A DNA stretch of 64,000 nucleotides from Ceratothoa steindachneri (lineage: Eukaryota > Arthropoda > Malacostraca > Isopoda > Cymothoidae): contig OZ018322.1 in NCBI GenBank assembly GCA_963969495.1, positions 160,694,048 through 160,758,047 on the forward strand. The letters are read 5' to 3'. The position numbers and the translations under genes were made by a program. Below the pieces are notes generated by a model. It had not been told where the DNA came from. It did not search any database and saw only the letters and a program-made list of their open reading frames with translations. Within the stretch, counting starts at the first letter, position 1. Each line of letters begins with the position of its first letter. Shown here piece by piece: positions 12,101 to 22,949 of this stretch.

Positions 12101-12803
12101 TACGGAAGATTACGCGACGTGCCCGGTTTGGAGACCGGATTGTGATCTATAGCGACTCACAAAGCGCCCTGAGTGCTCTCGGGGCATTGAATCTCCGCAT
12201 CCCCTGGTTCGCGAAAATTCGTGACGCCACGGTTTTGGCGAGCCAGGCAGATGTCGAGATTATCTTTTGCTGGGTTCCTGGACATATAGGAATTGCGGGG
12301 AATGAGCGCGCCGATGATGGCGCCAAAGAGTCTGCAAGACTCTGCGGCCGTACCAGCGTTTTGCTCTTCCTCACACCGACTACATGGCAGGAATACGGAC
12401 AGCTCTTCGGACTGCTTGGCAAAGAAGATGGGAGACGGTCGAAGGGAACTTAAAGTTTCGTGCCATTGCACCGAGACTGTTCCCATTATCCTATCCCCCA
12501 ATGCCGCGGCGGCTTCAGGTTGCTTTCTGTCGTCTCCGAATCGGGCACACTCGTGTGACGCATCGCTATTTGATGGAGCACTCGCCTGCGCCCTATTGCA
12601 ACGACTGCGTCGTCCCCCAGACTGTTCAGGACATTCTTGTCAAATGTCCCAGTCTGGGTGATCTTCGCGCACGACACCTGTCCTGGTACCAGGATGGGCG
12701 GGGTCGCTACCGCCTGTCCCTTGAACTCGGGACGAGTGCGCGCACTTTGACTGGTGGACTTATCGACTTTTTGGGGGAGGCTGGCCTACTTCCTTTCATT
12801 TAA
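9100..12803 (+). pseudogene. LINE copy A ORF2 (endonuclease-RT-RNase H), broken
   Basis: Order of domains: APE-like endonuclease (GDLNGRHPLWE near 9540, SDHFPIQ near 9767), reverse transcriptase (FRPISL near 10667, FFDLEKAYDTAW near 10875), RNase H (YTDGSKSQEG near 11974, YSDSQSALS near 12148, NERADDGAKE near 12301) and a C-terminal Cys/His motif near 12600. Frames change repeatedly, with stops near 9871 and 10192. At about 11030-11090 a deletion removes the segment before the catalytic YVDD, and a small indel destroys the YVDD box itself. The protein cannot be active. Confidence 0.9.
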
Positions 12804-12908
12804 CCCGGTTTAATTGTTGTTTTTGTTTTTTATATTGTTTTTGTTATTTCTTTGTTATTGTTATTGTTATTTCTTTTTATTGTTGTTTCCTGTTCAATTT
12901 TTTAAAGT

Positions 12909-12924
12909 AGCTTAGAACTAGGCT
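12909..12924 (+). promoter_or_regulatory. 3' UTR hairpin of LINE copy A
   Basis: A 6-bp stem with a 4-nt loop, AGCTTA-GAAC-TAGGCT, including one G:U pair. The same stem with varied loop sequence is present in every 3' end of this family in the window. It is followed by a GGCAACT...AGTCGCC pairing. Probably part of the signal by which the RT recognises its own RNA (inference). Confidence 0.5.
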
Positions 12925-12990
12925 GTTTGTTTACGGCAACTTATGCCTAAGTCGGCAGTCGCCAGATAGCCCCTTAAATAAAAAAAAAAG

Positions 12991-14233
12991 TCTTAAATTA
13001 GGTCCTTGTAGCTCCCTTTGCCATGCCAAAGCTGCATATTTGCCACACCAAACATGAATGCTTGCAACTAAACAAACGAATTATGAGGTACTTCCAAACT
13101 ATTAATATCTATCCTGTAGAGAAGCCATGCTGCATTCACCAATGATATAGGAGTATCAATAAAATAGAAAATTACTTTATGGTAATATGTAAGGATTTAA
13201 AAGTGAGTTATTTATAAAGCAGTCAGTGAGTCCATAAGATCAATCGCTTCCATTTTTTCCTTGTATGTTTTGACTATTTTGGGGCAAGATATTTTCACAA
13301 TTCATTGTTTTCTTATCACATCTCCTACACGTTTCCACAGGATAGACTGAGGAAAGATTTGAGAAGAGTGTTACACAACGCTAGTCATACCAGGCAATTC
13401 TATTCCATCATAAGTTGTACTCAATTATAGATGTAAACCCCTTTGCTTCTTTATTATTTTCTTGTATGAAGGCATAGCAATTGATATTTCTTTTAACCGA
13501 TTTTGCCTCGTAGTACCAAGAGAGTAGTTCTGTTTTTTTGGCCAAAGACTCATTAGTTCAGGTCAGGTAAACCAATTATCATGGAATAAAGATGGTTTGC
13601 CCCTACATAAAATGTTCGTGACTACTGCATAACAATATTGGCCGATAAACCCAAGTCTGGTTCTCCTTTACTGGATTTAGGATTTCATCAAAAACATGAC
13701 AGTCATACATCATCGCAGAAGTAACGCAGTGGGCACAAATTTTAAATCTCCATTTATTGGATTTGCCTAGGATGTATTTCTTGATATTAGTGGATCCACT
13801 GAAAGGCACAATCATCTAATCTATGCAGCCTGTTTGATGCATTCGGATATTGCAAGACTCCTTTTAAGTGGTCAATCAGAGGAGAGAAATTTTAAAAATC
13901 GTCTATATAGATTAGGCTCATTCCTATCTGCCACTTGCATGTTATCGAAATGAAGAGAGATCTTTAATTCTTCCCATCGATTCCTTCTAAAACATTTGAT
14001 ATTAAATGGAATTTAAATATCCTACTCATGTAAAGGCTCGTATTCGTTCATTTTACCAAAGACATAAGGAAAGTAGTCCCTAAAAATTCTTCTAACTCAT
14101 TCATATCAAGTGGCAATGGGTTATTACATTTCGTTGAGCCACATGCAAATTACTCTGTGTAAATCTAAATTCCAAAAATGCTATTTACAATGAAATCTTT
14201 GAATTATTCAATTGGTAGAAGAAGTGATTCAGC
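12991..14233 (-). pseudogene. piggyBac transposase remnant, central piece
   Basis: Read on the minus strand from 14233 downward: a PIEYFKDF segment, NELEEFLG, a diverged HFDN...NEP...F segment, then ID-stop-MIVPFSGSTN with KSNKWRFKI (13815-13700), and finally EAIDLMDSLTALL...FIDTPISLVNAAWLLYR (13250-13110). These are the ordered conserved blocks of piggyBac DDE transposases. The glutamate codon after the catalytic aspartate of the second block is now a TAG stop, and several other stops and frameshifts occur. The 5' side is interrupted by the mariner at 14236 and the 3' side by LINE copy A. Confidence 0.75.
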
Positions 14234-14235
14234 TA

Positions 14236-15162
14236 CGAGGGGGGGGATTAATAAGTTTGGCAATTCGGATATAAGTAAGCAAGATATGAGGAAAAATGTT
14301 TTAGTATTTTTCAATATAACTACCCTCGACTTCATTGCACTTGCGCCACTTGTCCCGGAGGCTTCGAATTCCTAACAACCATCAATCTCCCAACTGCTGT
14401 TAAATCCACTCCTGGACGGCGAGCTGGACATCTTCATCGTCCGTAAACCGGCATCCGCGCAGTGCAGCCTTGAGCTGGCGGAATAAAAAGTAGTCGCTAG
14501 CGGCCAGATCTGGACTGTAGGGGAGATAATTAAGCTCCTAGAATAAGCACTCGCGCAGGGCAGCTTGTGCAACTCTGGACTTTTGGACTTTGACGAGCTT
14601 GAAGTTGATTGTGGGGCGTGAGATTTATAGGGACCCAACGTGTAGAGACCTTGGTCATAGCAAAATTGTCATGGATGATGTTGATAACACTTCCATGTGA
14701 TATTCCAAGTTCTCACTCGATTTTTTCGACTTTCACCCGTCGCTTTTCGACGATCAACCTCTCCACACAGGTCACATTTTCCTCGTTGGTCACGTCTGAA
14801 GGGCGTCCTGGACTGGATCATCTTCAAGGGGTTCACCACCATGGCGGAACTTCCTATTCCAACGAGCAATGGTTGCATAGGAATGGGCGGTGTCGGTGTA
14901 GACTGCAACCATACGTTCATGGATCTCTTTTGCATTCTTGCCTTCCTCGGTCAAAAATTTGAACACTGCGCGGTGCTCAACCTTCTTCATTGTTGAAAAA
15001 TTTGTGACTTACGATCTGCGATCAGCTTCTTAAATGGACGAGAAAGGAGCGTGCGGTTGCTGGTCCTGACTTTTCATAATTTGTCCTTACACCCTCACAA
15101 ACAGCCATCCCCCTCCCTTTGTTTTGCCCTACAGATTCGCAAAACTTATTGACCGCCCCTCG
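14236..15162 (-). mobile_element. mariner-family DNA transposon, internally deleted
   Basis: Ends are imperfect inverted repeats (CGAGGGG...ATTAATAAGTTTGGC against the complement of 15125-15162, CGAGGGGCGGTCAATAAGTTTTGC), flanked by TA duplications at 14234-14235 and 15163-15164. At 927 bp it is shorter than a usual mariner (about 1.3 kb). It sits within the piggyBac transposase remnant. Confidence 0.88.
14390..14990 (-). pseudogene. mariner transposase remnant
   Basis: The N-terminal part reads from ATG at 14990 as a helix-turn-helix region (EHRAVFKFLTEEGKNAKEIH, then TIARWNRKFRHGGEPLEDDP), typical of mariner transposases that bind their terminal repeats. The C-terminal part, in another frame, contains YSPDLAASDYFLFRQLKAAL (about 14520-14460), carrying the third catalytic aspartate in the PDL..SDY motif. 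The middle, including the first catalytic aspartates, is largely missing or scrambled between about 14600 and 14790. Non-functional. Confidence 0.85.
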
Positions 15163-15164
15163 TA

Positions 15165-15240
15165 TGTATAGGAATATTACCAGCCCAACGAGGAACATCA
15201 TTAGAGTCGTTCTCATCGGAAACAATACGCCAAGGTTTTG
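15165..15240 (-). pseudogene. piggyBac transposase remnant, N-terminal piece
   Basis: On the minus strand the frame reads DAKPWRIVSDENDSNDVPRW, an acidic stretch like the poorly conserved N-terminal region of piggyBac proteins. Joined in order with 14233 downward, it continues the same gene across the mariner insertion. The acidic character alone is weak evidence; the collinearity is what supports the call. Confidence 0.45.
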
Positions 15241-15329
15241 CATCCTATCTTAGTGTTTCCCGAATACTTCCTTCTTTATTTTCTGAAAGCCGGTTAGTCG
15301 CACTGTGAATGTCTTGCCCCATTGCAAGG

Positions 15330-15735
15330 TTTAATAGGATCGACAATAATACCTCAAAGTTGAGTGCCATGGGAATCCTATGGTATTGAAATGGGAAAGC
15401 ACATACAATTAATCTACTAAATATATATACCATTTTTACATGCAAATAATAATATATTATAACATTTCGTCATGTAAATAATAATATAACACATTTGGTC
15501 ATGTAAATAATAGTATATAACATTTTTTCATGTAAATAATAACATGTAACTTTTGATACTTAAATAATAATAATATATACTGTTATGGTAAGGGCTATAG
15601 GCTAATATATTCAAGACACTTTCGTACGCATACACAATCACAGGCTTACATACACGCATATACAATTAAAGGCACACCCGCGATCCCACACAGAAAGTCG
15701 CTTCTCGCGATATCTATCCAGGCTTTTTTTCAGGT
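15330..15735. repeat. Dispersed AT-rich repeat, copy 1
   Basis: Shares an ordered series of words with 17255-17600: CAAAGTTGAGT, CATGGGAATCC, AATCTACTAAA, CATGTAAATAATAATATA, AAGGGCTATAGG, TTCAAGAC.CTTTC, CACACAGAAAG.CGC.TCTCGC and ATATCTATCCAGGC. Both copies lie in the same orientation about 1.9 kb apart. No coding frame. It may be a non-autonomous element or an old segmental duplication. Confidence 0.7.
15436..15570. repeat. Short tandem repeat inside the dispersed repeat, unit about 30 bp
   Basis: Four or five imperfect units begin CATGTAAATAATAATAT and end in a run such as ACATTTNGT. The second dispersed copy near 17395-17440 has only about two units, so unit number differs between copies. 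Confidence 0.7.
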
Positions 15736-15739
15736 TACA

Positions 15740-17250
15740 CCAAGGATCTAGCAGATAACTAAACCGGTTATCTGCGTTGACATGTTTATCAAAAGGCACC
15801 GTGCTTGAAAACGGGAAGAGGCAGATTTTGTTTATTCTCACAGGGCCTTAAACACGAAATCTCATGCTCGAAGTTTGTGATATAGATATTCTGGCTGAGG
15901 CAAGACTCCCTAGTCACCTTCTCTTTATCTCTGTGTACACAGGAATAAACATGAAGTAGAGTAAGCTGCCCAAATCGCATCCTTGGCTAACATTAGGGAC
16001 ACGCCCTCGATTTTCAACACATTAAATACCCTCTGACGTAGACTCTAAAACAGAGAAGGAGAGTAAAAGATCATAAGAATCATAAGGCAGCAAGAATTCG
16101 GGACCGTCCGCCGCACGAGACCAGAAAGTATATTCAGCTCCTGAATAAAAAGACCCATCACCTGTTATGTTGTGCTCCTCTCACAAGGAAGAGGACCCAT
16201 TCAAACCAGGTGAGCCCTTTTTTCAGCAGCCTATTTCTACACATCGAACTACTACAAGCAATCTAGATGCGCTACGTTGAACCGTATCAGGTGGACGTAG
16301 GTTAAAACCTAACACGGAAAAGGTTTATTCAGTCTCTCCATACAAATATGGCACCCATCATCGCAGCTTAATAAGGATAACACTGGATCAAGATGAAACT
16401 AACGAACGAACTCACGCCATATGTTGGGGTTCATCTTTTTAAAAAATTAATAATATCATCAGTAGAAATTGTTCCGAATACCAATATGTGATGTGTATAA
16501 AAAAATCCAGTGCAAATCAATTTAATACCATAAATTCATTTCCTTTTTAGTAAAAAAAAGTGTGAACCTGAAAAATCCAGTATCTGATAATACGAATAAT
16601 ATTAATTTTGCAAGAACAAATTAAGTCTACAAAGTCCGTAAAATTCTTAATTTAAAGTTAATTCGATATCATTAAGTTCCGTCTCATTAAAGAAAAGAGG
16701 TGTTGAATACATACAAATTAATGTCAAGATACCAAAAAAGGGGGCTTTGTTAGCGATTAGGTAATGAAGCACGGATATTTGAAAGCACAAATGTTAAACA
16801 CTTGCACAACGTAGATTAAGCAAAGAAGCTCAGGATTTCTGACACCGTTGAAATTTATGTTTTGCAGACAAGTATAAGAAAATATGAGTAAATATAATAA
16901 TTTGATTGGCGCGCACAAAGCTCTATGCATAAAAAGAATATCAAATAATACAAAACCTTCAGGAGCGCATAAGAAGTTTATGCTGCATCCAATAATAAAA
17001 ATTTAAGGAAGGAAAGAAAAGTAAAAGTAATAGAGTTGTGGCGCATACACAATCGCAAATAAATTTTCGTTCATATTAAAAAGTTGCAGTTCCCACTTCC
17101 GAACGCCTCGAAGAACATATAACTACCGTGCATATTGATAGATATAAATATAAAATATTGTATGAGTTCTAGTTAATTCTTAATGTGTATAAAGAACTAT
17201 AAGACTACGAGTTCATTTTAATTTGTAAAACTCCGTTTTCGCAGAGGGGA
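15740..17250. other. AT-rich DNA, nothing recognised
   Basis: No credible coding frame, RNA gene or transposon signature on either strand. Confidence 0.45.
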
Positions 17251-17254
17251 GTGC

Positions 17255-17600
17255 TGTGGTGGTTCGTTGCAAGGTGGATCAGGATTGATAATGAACTCCC
17301 AAAGTTGAGTTTCATGGGAATCCAATGAAGTGTAGAAATGGACAAGCAAATATTTAGGCACATTCAAATAATCTACTAAAGGTGCAGAACATTTTTTCAT
17401 TCAAATAAAAATAAATAACTTTTGGTCATGTAAATAATAATATATACTGATCTTTTAAGGGCTATAGGAAAAATTAATTCAAGACTCTTTCACACGTTTA
17501 CATACTCACACGCATATATAATTACACGGGGACAGGTGGTCAGACACAGAAAGCGCCTCTCGCAATATCTATCCAGGCCTTTATTTTCTGGCTATATAAC
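17255..17600. repeat. Dispersed AT-rich repeat, copy 2
   Basis: The partner of 15330-15735, shorter because it has fewer internal tandem units. The conserved end block ATATCTATCCAGGC is at about 17563-17580. Confidence 0.7.
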
Positions 17601-17609
17601 CATAACCAA

Positions 17610-18045
17610 TGACATGCTGAAATAATAGAACCTGCTAAAATGATATTTTTTATTAAAGAATTACTAGCGCACTATAATTAGTGAGGTTAAGGGAATAGCT
17701 AAATGCCAGGGGGAAGTTTAGTCCAAAATCGCCCTTTCATAATAAAGGAATGTAATAAAATTTTATGCATTGGAAGGAAAGAAAAATAAGAGATTAAATT
17801 AGAACTCCCTGAAAAAAAGAAAGACAAACACTAAAGGGACACAAGAAAGCATTCCAGATAAAATTACTTTTAAGCTAAGGGTACACATTTCGCCAAATTA
17901 TTATCCTGAAGGTCAAAAGTAAAAAACGAGTAAGCGATAGATATCTCAAGAACTCTTAATTTTTATAATTCCCAATTAGAGTGGATAGGATATTTAGATA
18001 AGTTGGAAAAATAATTTACAAATTTATAATTTATCGAATTTAAAG
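17610..18045. other. AT-rich DNA, nothing recognised
   Basis: No frame, repeat or transposon signature that I can support. Confidence 0.45.
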
Positions 18046-18048
18046 GTT

Positions 18049-18155
18049 AAAAAAAAAAATAAAAAAAAAATATATATATATATATATAAATAGATATAAA
18101 GATATATATATATATATTTATATATATAAATATATGTATATAAATATATATATAA

Positions 18156-18247
<92 letters not shown>
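18049..18247. repeat. Long (TA)n microsatellite with variant blocks
   Basis: An A-rich start passes into TA repeats interrupted by AAATA and TTTATA variants and ends in a pure TA run. The apparent minus-strand frame across it (repeated Tyr-Ile) is an artefact of the dinucleotide repeat. Confidence 0.97.
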
Positions 18248-18250
<3 letters not shown>

Positions 18251-18316
18251 GGAACAAGCACGTGATGGGCAAATTAACGGTGCTTTTAAGCATGGCCTCC
18301 ACGTGATGGACCTCAT

Positions 18317-19474
18317 TGCCGCTTAGAAGCCTTTTTCCAAGCTAAAAAGCGTAAGAAATATCAGGAGCGAGCTGAGAAATGCAGCCTTAATCAATCCCAG
18401 TATTTAGACAAGGAGTCTTCCTCTGCATCCTTCCCCCTTCCAGCCACGCAGGAAAAGCCTGGGGTAAACAACAGCCGAAGCCGCGTTCGCACTAATCAAA
18501 CGATGGACGAAAGTGCGAGAAAAGCTCGCGTGGAACAAACTATCTTATTCTTCCTCGATTCAGGCTGCCATACGCCAAAGCCAATGAACTTGTGGGATAA
18601 AACAGAATATCCCTCTTTGGATAAAACAAATATCTACCTAAATTAGTCAAGAATCCTCTCTACGTAAGAATACCCGTCTAATTCCGTGTAATGTCTCCAT
18701 CTCCAAAGAAGAACACAAGTCTTGTCCCAAAAGGCTTCATTAAAGATTGATCTACGTGTGATACCCCCTCAATTACGCTTAGTCGTCCAAACAACCCGTT
18801 GACGTCTCAGAAGAAACTCACCCTCCGTTTTATTCGAAGAAATTACACCGGAAGAATTCACAGCCTCCATTTTCGAGGCTCTGATCCTCCCTCCCGCCGT
18901 TATCTCAAAGGAATGCTTCATTTCCCTACTTCTTTGTAAACGACCATCGTCTAACTTCTCCCCTCCATTTTGTACAAGGTATTTTAAAATATATTTTAGC
19001 TTCCCTGAATTTATGAAGGCCACCTACTGTTTCCCCATTATCATTGTGTGCTTACTATGTCCCTGAGTAAAACCCAATTTTAATTCCACTTAACCTACCC
19101 ATTTTATTGCATTTTAAATACCAAATCTTAGTACTTGCATGTTAACCACTCTATCTATTTGTCTTATTATATGGCTTTTATTGTTGTACCATTTAACCTA
19201 AATTATTAATATTTATTCAAAATCTATTTTTGTCGACTCCTTTACTTTCAACCTTAAGCTCATCATAGCCGTGTACTAGCCTTTAACAAAGTAAGACTTT
19301 GAATACTCGGCCAATAAAGAATTAAAGTAGCTATATTTGATTAGCCCTGCCTTACGAGAATCTGACCTCGTAATCAAACCCGCCCGACTAAAGTTATTAA
19401 AACCAAACCCCGCGCACTTTAAAAATCGAATATAATAGATATATGTATGGTATATAGAAACCTATACCACGACA
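18317..19474 (+). repeat. 5' LTR of the gypsy-like element
   Basis: Begins TGCCGCTTAGAAGC and ends in CA just before the primer-binding site. It is matched along most of its length by the 3' LTR pieces 26040-26745 and 33711-34037. A CCAATAAAG polyadenylation-type signal lies near 19311. Length is about 1158 bp. The partner has about 78 bp extra near 26235-26315, so one LTR suffered an indel after insertion. Confidence 0.88.
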
Positions 19475-19476
19475 TC

Positions 19477-19490
19477 TGGTGTCAAGTGTC
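19477..19490 (+). promoter_or_regulatory. Primer-binding site
   Basis: TGGTGTCAAGTGTC starts two bases after the LTR end. The initial TGG is what pairs with the CCA end of a primer tRNA in retrotransposons. The tRNA species was not determined. Confidence 0.7.
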
Positions 19491-19850
19491 TTAGGTGGAT
19501 TAAAAAACGGTATTTTTTAAGGATCTTTTAAAGGCCCCTTTAATTAATTTTTGTGTTTAGTAAAAAGGCTAAAGATGTGCTTAAAGGTTTAAGGAGAATA
19601 ATTTCCCATTTAAATTTTAAAGTCCACTAATTTAATTTGAGTATACCCAGACCCCAACAAAGAGTCGAGAGTAGAATTTCCCAGGCGGAGAAGATAGTGA
19701 CCATTTTTATTTCGGGCATTGGAATCGTCCCAGAGATAGGAACTCGAATAGTTCGTAAGTGTAGGTAAAAGTTTGCACACGCGCAGTAGGTCTACGTTTG
19801 AGTGATTTTTTTTATTTTAGCACAAAAAAAGCTAAGAAAATTGAGAAAAA

Positions 19851-21127
19851 ATGGCTTTGTTCGAAGTTTATAAACCACAAGGCGAATTTCTTGGCCTGTC
19901 TGGAAGGGATTTGCTAGAATATCTACAAAATAAAGAACGACATGTTATTGAAGAAAGAATAAGTAAAGAGAAGCTAGAACAAGAAGATAAACAACGTGAA
20001 CTAGAAACAGAAGAATGACAACGTGAAAAAGAAGAAAGACAACGTGAACTAGAAAGAGAAGAAATACAACGTGAATTAGAAAGAGAAGAAATACAACGTG
20101 AACTAGAAAGAGAAAAAAGACAACGTGAACTAGAAAGAGAAGAAAGACAACGAAACAGGAAGAAAGGCGAACAATATGCCAGCAATAAGTGGAAATGATG
20201 CAAGCACAAGCAGAAACACAATCTGTGAGTGGCAGATCGGAAGCTCCTCAAGGTGTCCCCTTTAAACTTCCAATATTCAAGAAGGGCGAAGAATTTTCCT
20301 CATTCATCACGCACTTTGAAAAAATTCTGGAAATCAATCAGATTGATTTGGAAACAGAAGGAGTAGTGAAATTGCTTCCCTTTCTCAACTCGAAATTGAG
20401 AGATATCTCCATCTCATTGCCCCCAGAATGAACAATTGATCATTCTACCATCAAGGCTGAATTACTCGCAGCCCATAATATGACCCCTGATTACTACCGC
20501 CATAAGTTCCGTGGTGATATCATCCTACCTGGTCAAACGTTCCGACAGTTTGGGTATACCCTCCAAAGAAACCTTAAGCTTTGGCTAGAGTCTTCAAAAA
20601 TTTCCCCCAATTATGATTCATTATTAGATTTTGTTTTAAAGGACCAGTTACTAGCTTCGCTGCTCCCAGGGATCCGAGCAGCCGTGAAGGACCCACGTTT
20701 TCGATCCTTCAAGGAATGCGTTGAAGAAGCGGATGTCTTCGCGTCAAGTCATAACTTGTACCCTAAGGACTTCAAGAAGCCTTCCCCACCCTCCCATATA
20801 TCGAAAACCGGAAATCCCCGATTTAATCAAAATTCCCAGTCAAAGTTCGCGAAAATTCCAGGCTCCTTCAAACCAAGAAGTTTTCACTCCACTGAACCTC
20901 AATACGTGAAGCCCCCTTTCCAGTCTTTCCCTTCAGTATCCTTCCAAAAGAGACCCATTGTATGCTATACGTGCGGAGTAGCAAACCACATAGGTTCAAA
21001 CTGTCCCCAGAACTCTAAATTTCGGGGCAACCTTCCTCAGCAGGTTCACCAAGTAAGACCCGCTGTAGCTCCTCCTCTTCTTTCCGTTAAGCCCCCGTTT
21101 CTTCATCTCCCCAAGCCCGCCGGATGA
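19851..21127 (+). pseudogene. gypsy-like Gag (coiled coil, SCAN-like domain, zinc knuckle), broken
   Basis: From the ATG at 19851 the frame gives MALFEVYKPQGEF and then a charged coiled coil made of 9-residue repeats (RQRELEREE-like, 27-bp DNA units at about 20022-20160). A TGA at 20016 and a frameshift near 20160 break it. The main frame (20189-21127) has one more TGA at 20429. It carries FKLPIFKKGEEFSSFITHFE, a SCAN-like helical region (YRHKFRGDIILPGQTFRQFG...LLASLLPGIR) and a CCHC knuckle, CYTCGVANHIGSNC, near 20962-21003. Gag forms the particle and binds RNA. The SCAN-like segment fits the Gmr1 assignment, since vertebrate SCAN domains are thought to derive from such Gags. Confidence 0.85.
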
Positions 21128-21330
21128 CCAAGTGCTTTTTTATCTTTAATAAGAGCTCACCAGGAGCCTTAAAATTTGAGAATGGCAGTTTAAACGGCTG
21201 TCGCATGTCGACTATCGCCCGTGATACAGGGTGTACTTGTATTATTGTTTCTTAGAAGCTTCTCCCCATGTGTCTTCTGACCACGATGAATTTGCCGTAC
21301 TCCACAACTACTTAAGAACATTCCCACCGC
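21128..21330 (+). pseudogene. Retroviral-type aspartic protease remnant
   Basis: Follows Gag directly. The triplet Asp-Thr-Gly at 21223-21231 in the context ARDTGCTCIIVS is the catalytic motif of retroelement proteases, which cut the polyprotein. A stop follows within a few codons. Confidence 0.65.
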
Positions 21331-21589
21331 TTCCCAATTGTAAAGTGCTACATCGACTGTCAGTACTTTAAGGGGTGGGCCGAAGCAGTTTCGGCCCCAA
21401 TTAATTCTGTTTGGTACTAATTGAACAAAGTCCCAAAATCTCCCCTAACCCACTGGCCCAGCTGGTCACCACACGCGTAGGAGCGAGAAAAGGATTCTAG
21501 GATTCTGCCCCCCTCGAAGTTTCCGCTAACTGAGAATTTTAAGGGAATTCTAAACCCAGAATTCGCCAAGGCCCAGAAGGAGTATGGAA

Positions 21590-22840
21590 TTCTCCACCCC
21601 TTATGGAAAAAGTCACAAAATAAAGAGCAAGACTCGGTTCGTGGAAACAAGATCGTGTCCTACGTCGAAAAGGATGGCCTCCTTTACAAAGAGACTACGG
21701 AAAGCGTGAACCTAGTAGACCTCTCTTTTTGCATTCCCCAATCCTATTTCCCCATGGTACTCAAGGTCGCGAAATGATACTGTCTTTTCTGGCCAATTTA
21801 ATCATAACAAGACAGGTCAGAGAATTTTCAAGCATTTCTTTTGGCCCTGCGCAGCAGCTGACATCTCAACGCATTGCCAGTCGTGTGACATTTGTCATAA
21901 GATCTCTGCTAAAGGTCGCGTAAAACCCGCCCCCCTACCCTACAGAGTGGTTCCATCCTTTCTGAACCCTTCTCCCGTGTGGCCATCGACCTCGTCGGCT
22001 CCATTTCCTCCCTTCTATCTAGTAAAGGGCAAAGCTATATTTTCACTCTAGTGGATTTTGCTACGTGTTTTCTAGAGGCCTACTACTAGAGAGGAAAGAT
22101 AGCATCACCTGTGCCGAAGCCTTCATATCCATTTTTTCGAGAGTAGGCGTTTCGAAGGAGGTATTGTCCAACAGAGTAAGACAGTTTCCTAAAAATCAAT
22201 GGAGTATATGGGAAAGTTACTGATGGTAAAGCCCCTCTTGACCACTCCTTTCCACTCAGAGACCAAGGGAATGGGTAAGAAATTAAACGGTACTCTCATG
22301 TCGATCCTCCGTAAGATATGTGCCGAACAACCACGTAAATAGCACCACTATCTTCATGTGGCGCTCTTCGCTTACAGGGATATCCCGTATCGTACGCTTG
22401 GCTTTGCTCCGTTCGAATTCTTGTACGCTTGTAACGTAAGAGGCCCCCTTAGTATTTTAAAGTAGTTATTTTTACAACGTCTACTCGATCAGGAAGTTCA
22501 ATCCTCCTATACCTATTTCCTGGGACTCTGCGAGAGGTTATCACAATGCGCCAGCATCGCGTCCCAGAACGCCGAAGTAAATTTAAAAAAATACAAAATC
22601 TACTTCGTATTTAAATCTAAAGACCGCCCTCTCGAAGCAGAAGACAAAGTTCTCTTATCTCTGCCCACTGAGAGCAATAAACTCCTAAGCCAATGGAAGG
22701 GCCCCTTTCCGGTTTTGGCGGCACGAGAACCTGTGGACTATCTAATCCGAACACCTTCCGGATAAAAATTATTCCACATCAATATGTTGAAGAGGTACCA
22801 CCGCCGTGCCAACGTTAATAATATTGTGGCCCTCGATTAA
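21590..22840 (+). pseudogene. Integrase remnant, located upstream of reverse transcriptase
   Basis: An N-terminal zinc-binding region ends in the paired cysteines of CQSCDICHK (about 21870). The catalytic core opens with VAIDLVGSISS (Asp at about 21988) and LVDFATCFLEAY. The second catalytic aspartate position is Asn (LSNRVRQFP, near 22160) and the glutamate position is Lys (MGKKLNGTL, near 22272). The C-terminal part has WKGPFPVLAAREP and FHINMLKRYHRR (about 22695-22810), as in Ty3/gypsy integrases. Two of three catalytic residues are lost and there are several frame breaks. Lying before RT is the unusual feature. Confidence 0.82.
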
Positions 22841-22949
22841 AGATCCGCCATGGAATCAGGTTACCCCTCCGAATCCCTTAATATCGTTTAAACTATGTGT
22901 TGAGCAGGATGAAGACTATCCTTTACTGTCCTTGCCATGAGAGACCGAC

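Larger units (their letters stand above)
6261..12990 (+). mobile_element. Non-LTR retrotransposon (I-group-like LINE), copy A, degenerate
   Basis: A GC-rich element in AT-rich DNA. It has a 5' UTR, ORF1 (zinc-knuckle protein), ORF2 (endonuclease, RT, RNase H), a T-rich 3' UTR with terminal hairpins, and a short A-rich tail. It is flanked by a perfect 15-bp TSD, TCTTAAATTAGGTCC, at 6246-6260 and 12991-13005, which fixes both ends. It landed in a piggyBac transposase gene. Many stops, frameshifts and deletions make it the most decayed of the four long copies of this family in the window. The 3' UTR is type B, shared with the copy at 34038. Confidence 0.93.

Noticed and set aside
18024..18302. 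92-residue frame rich in Tyr and Ile
   Set aside because: Translation of a (TA)n microsatellite.
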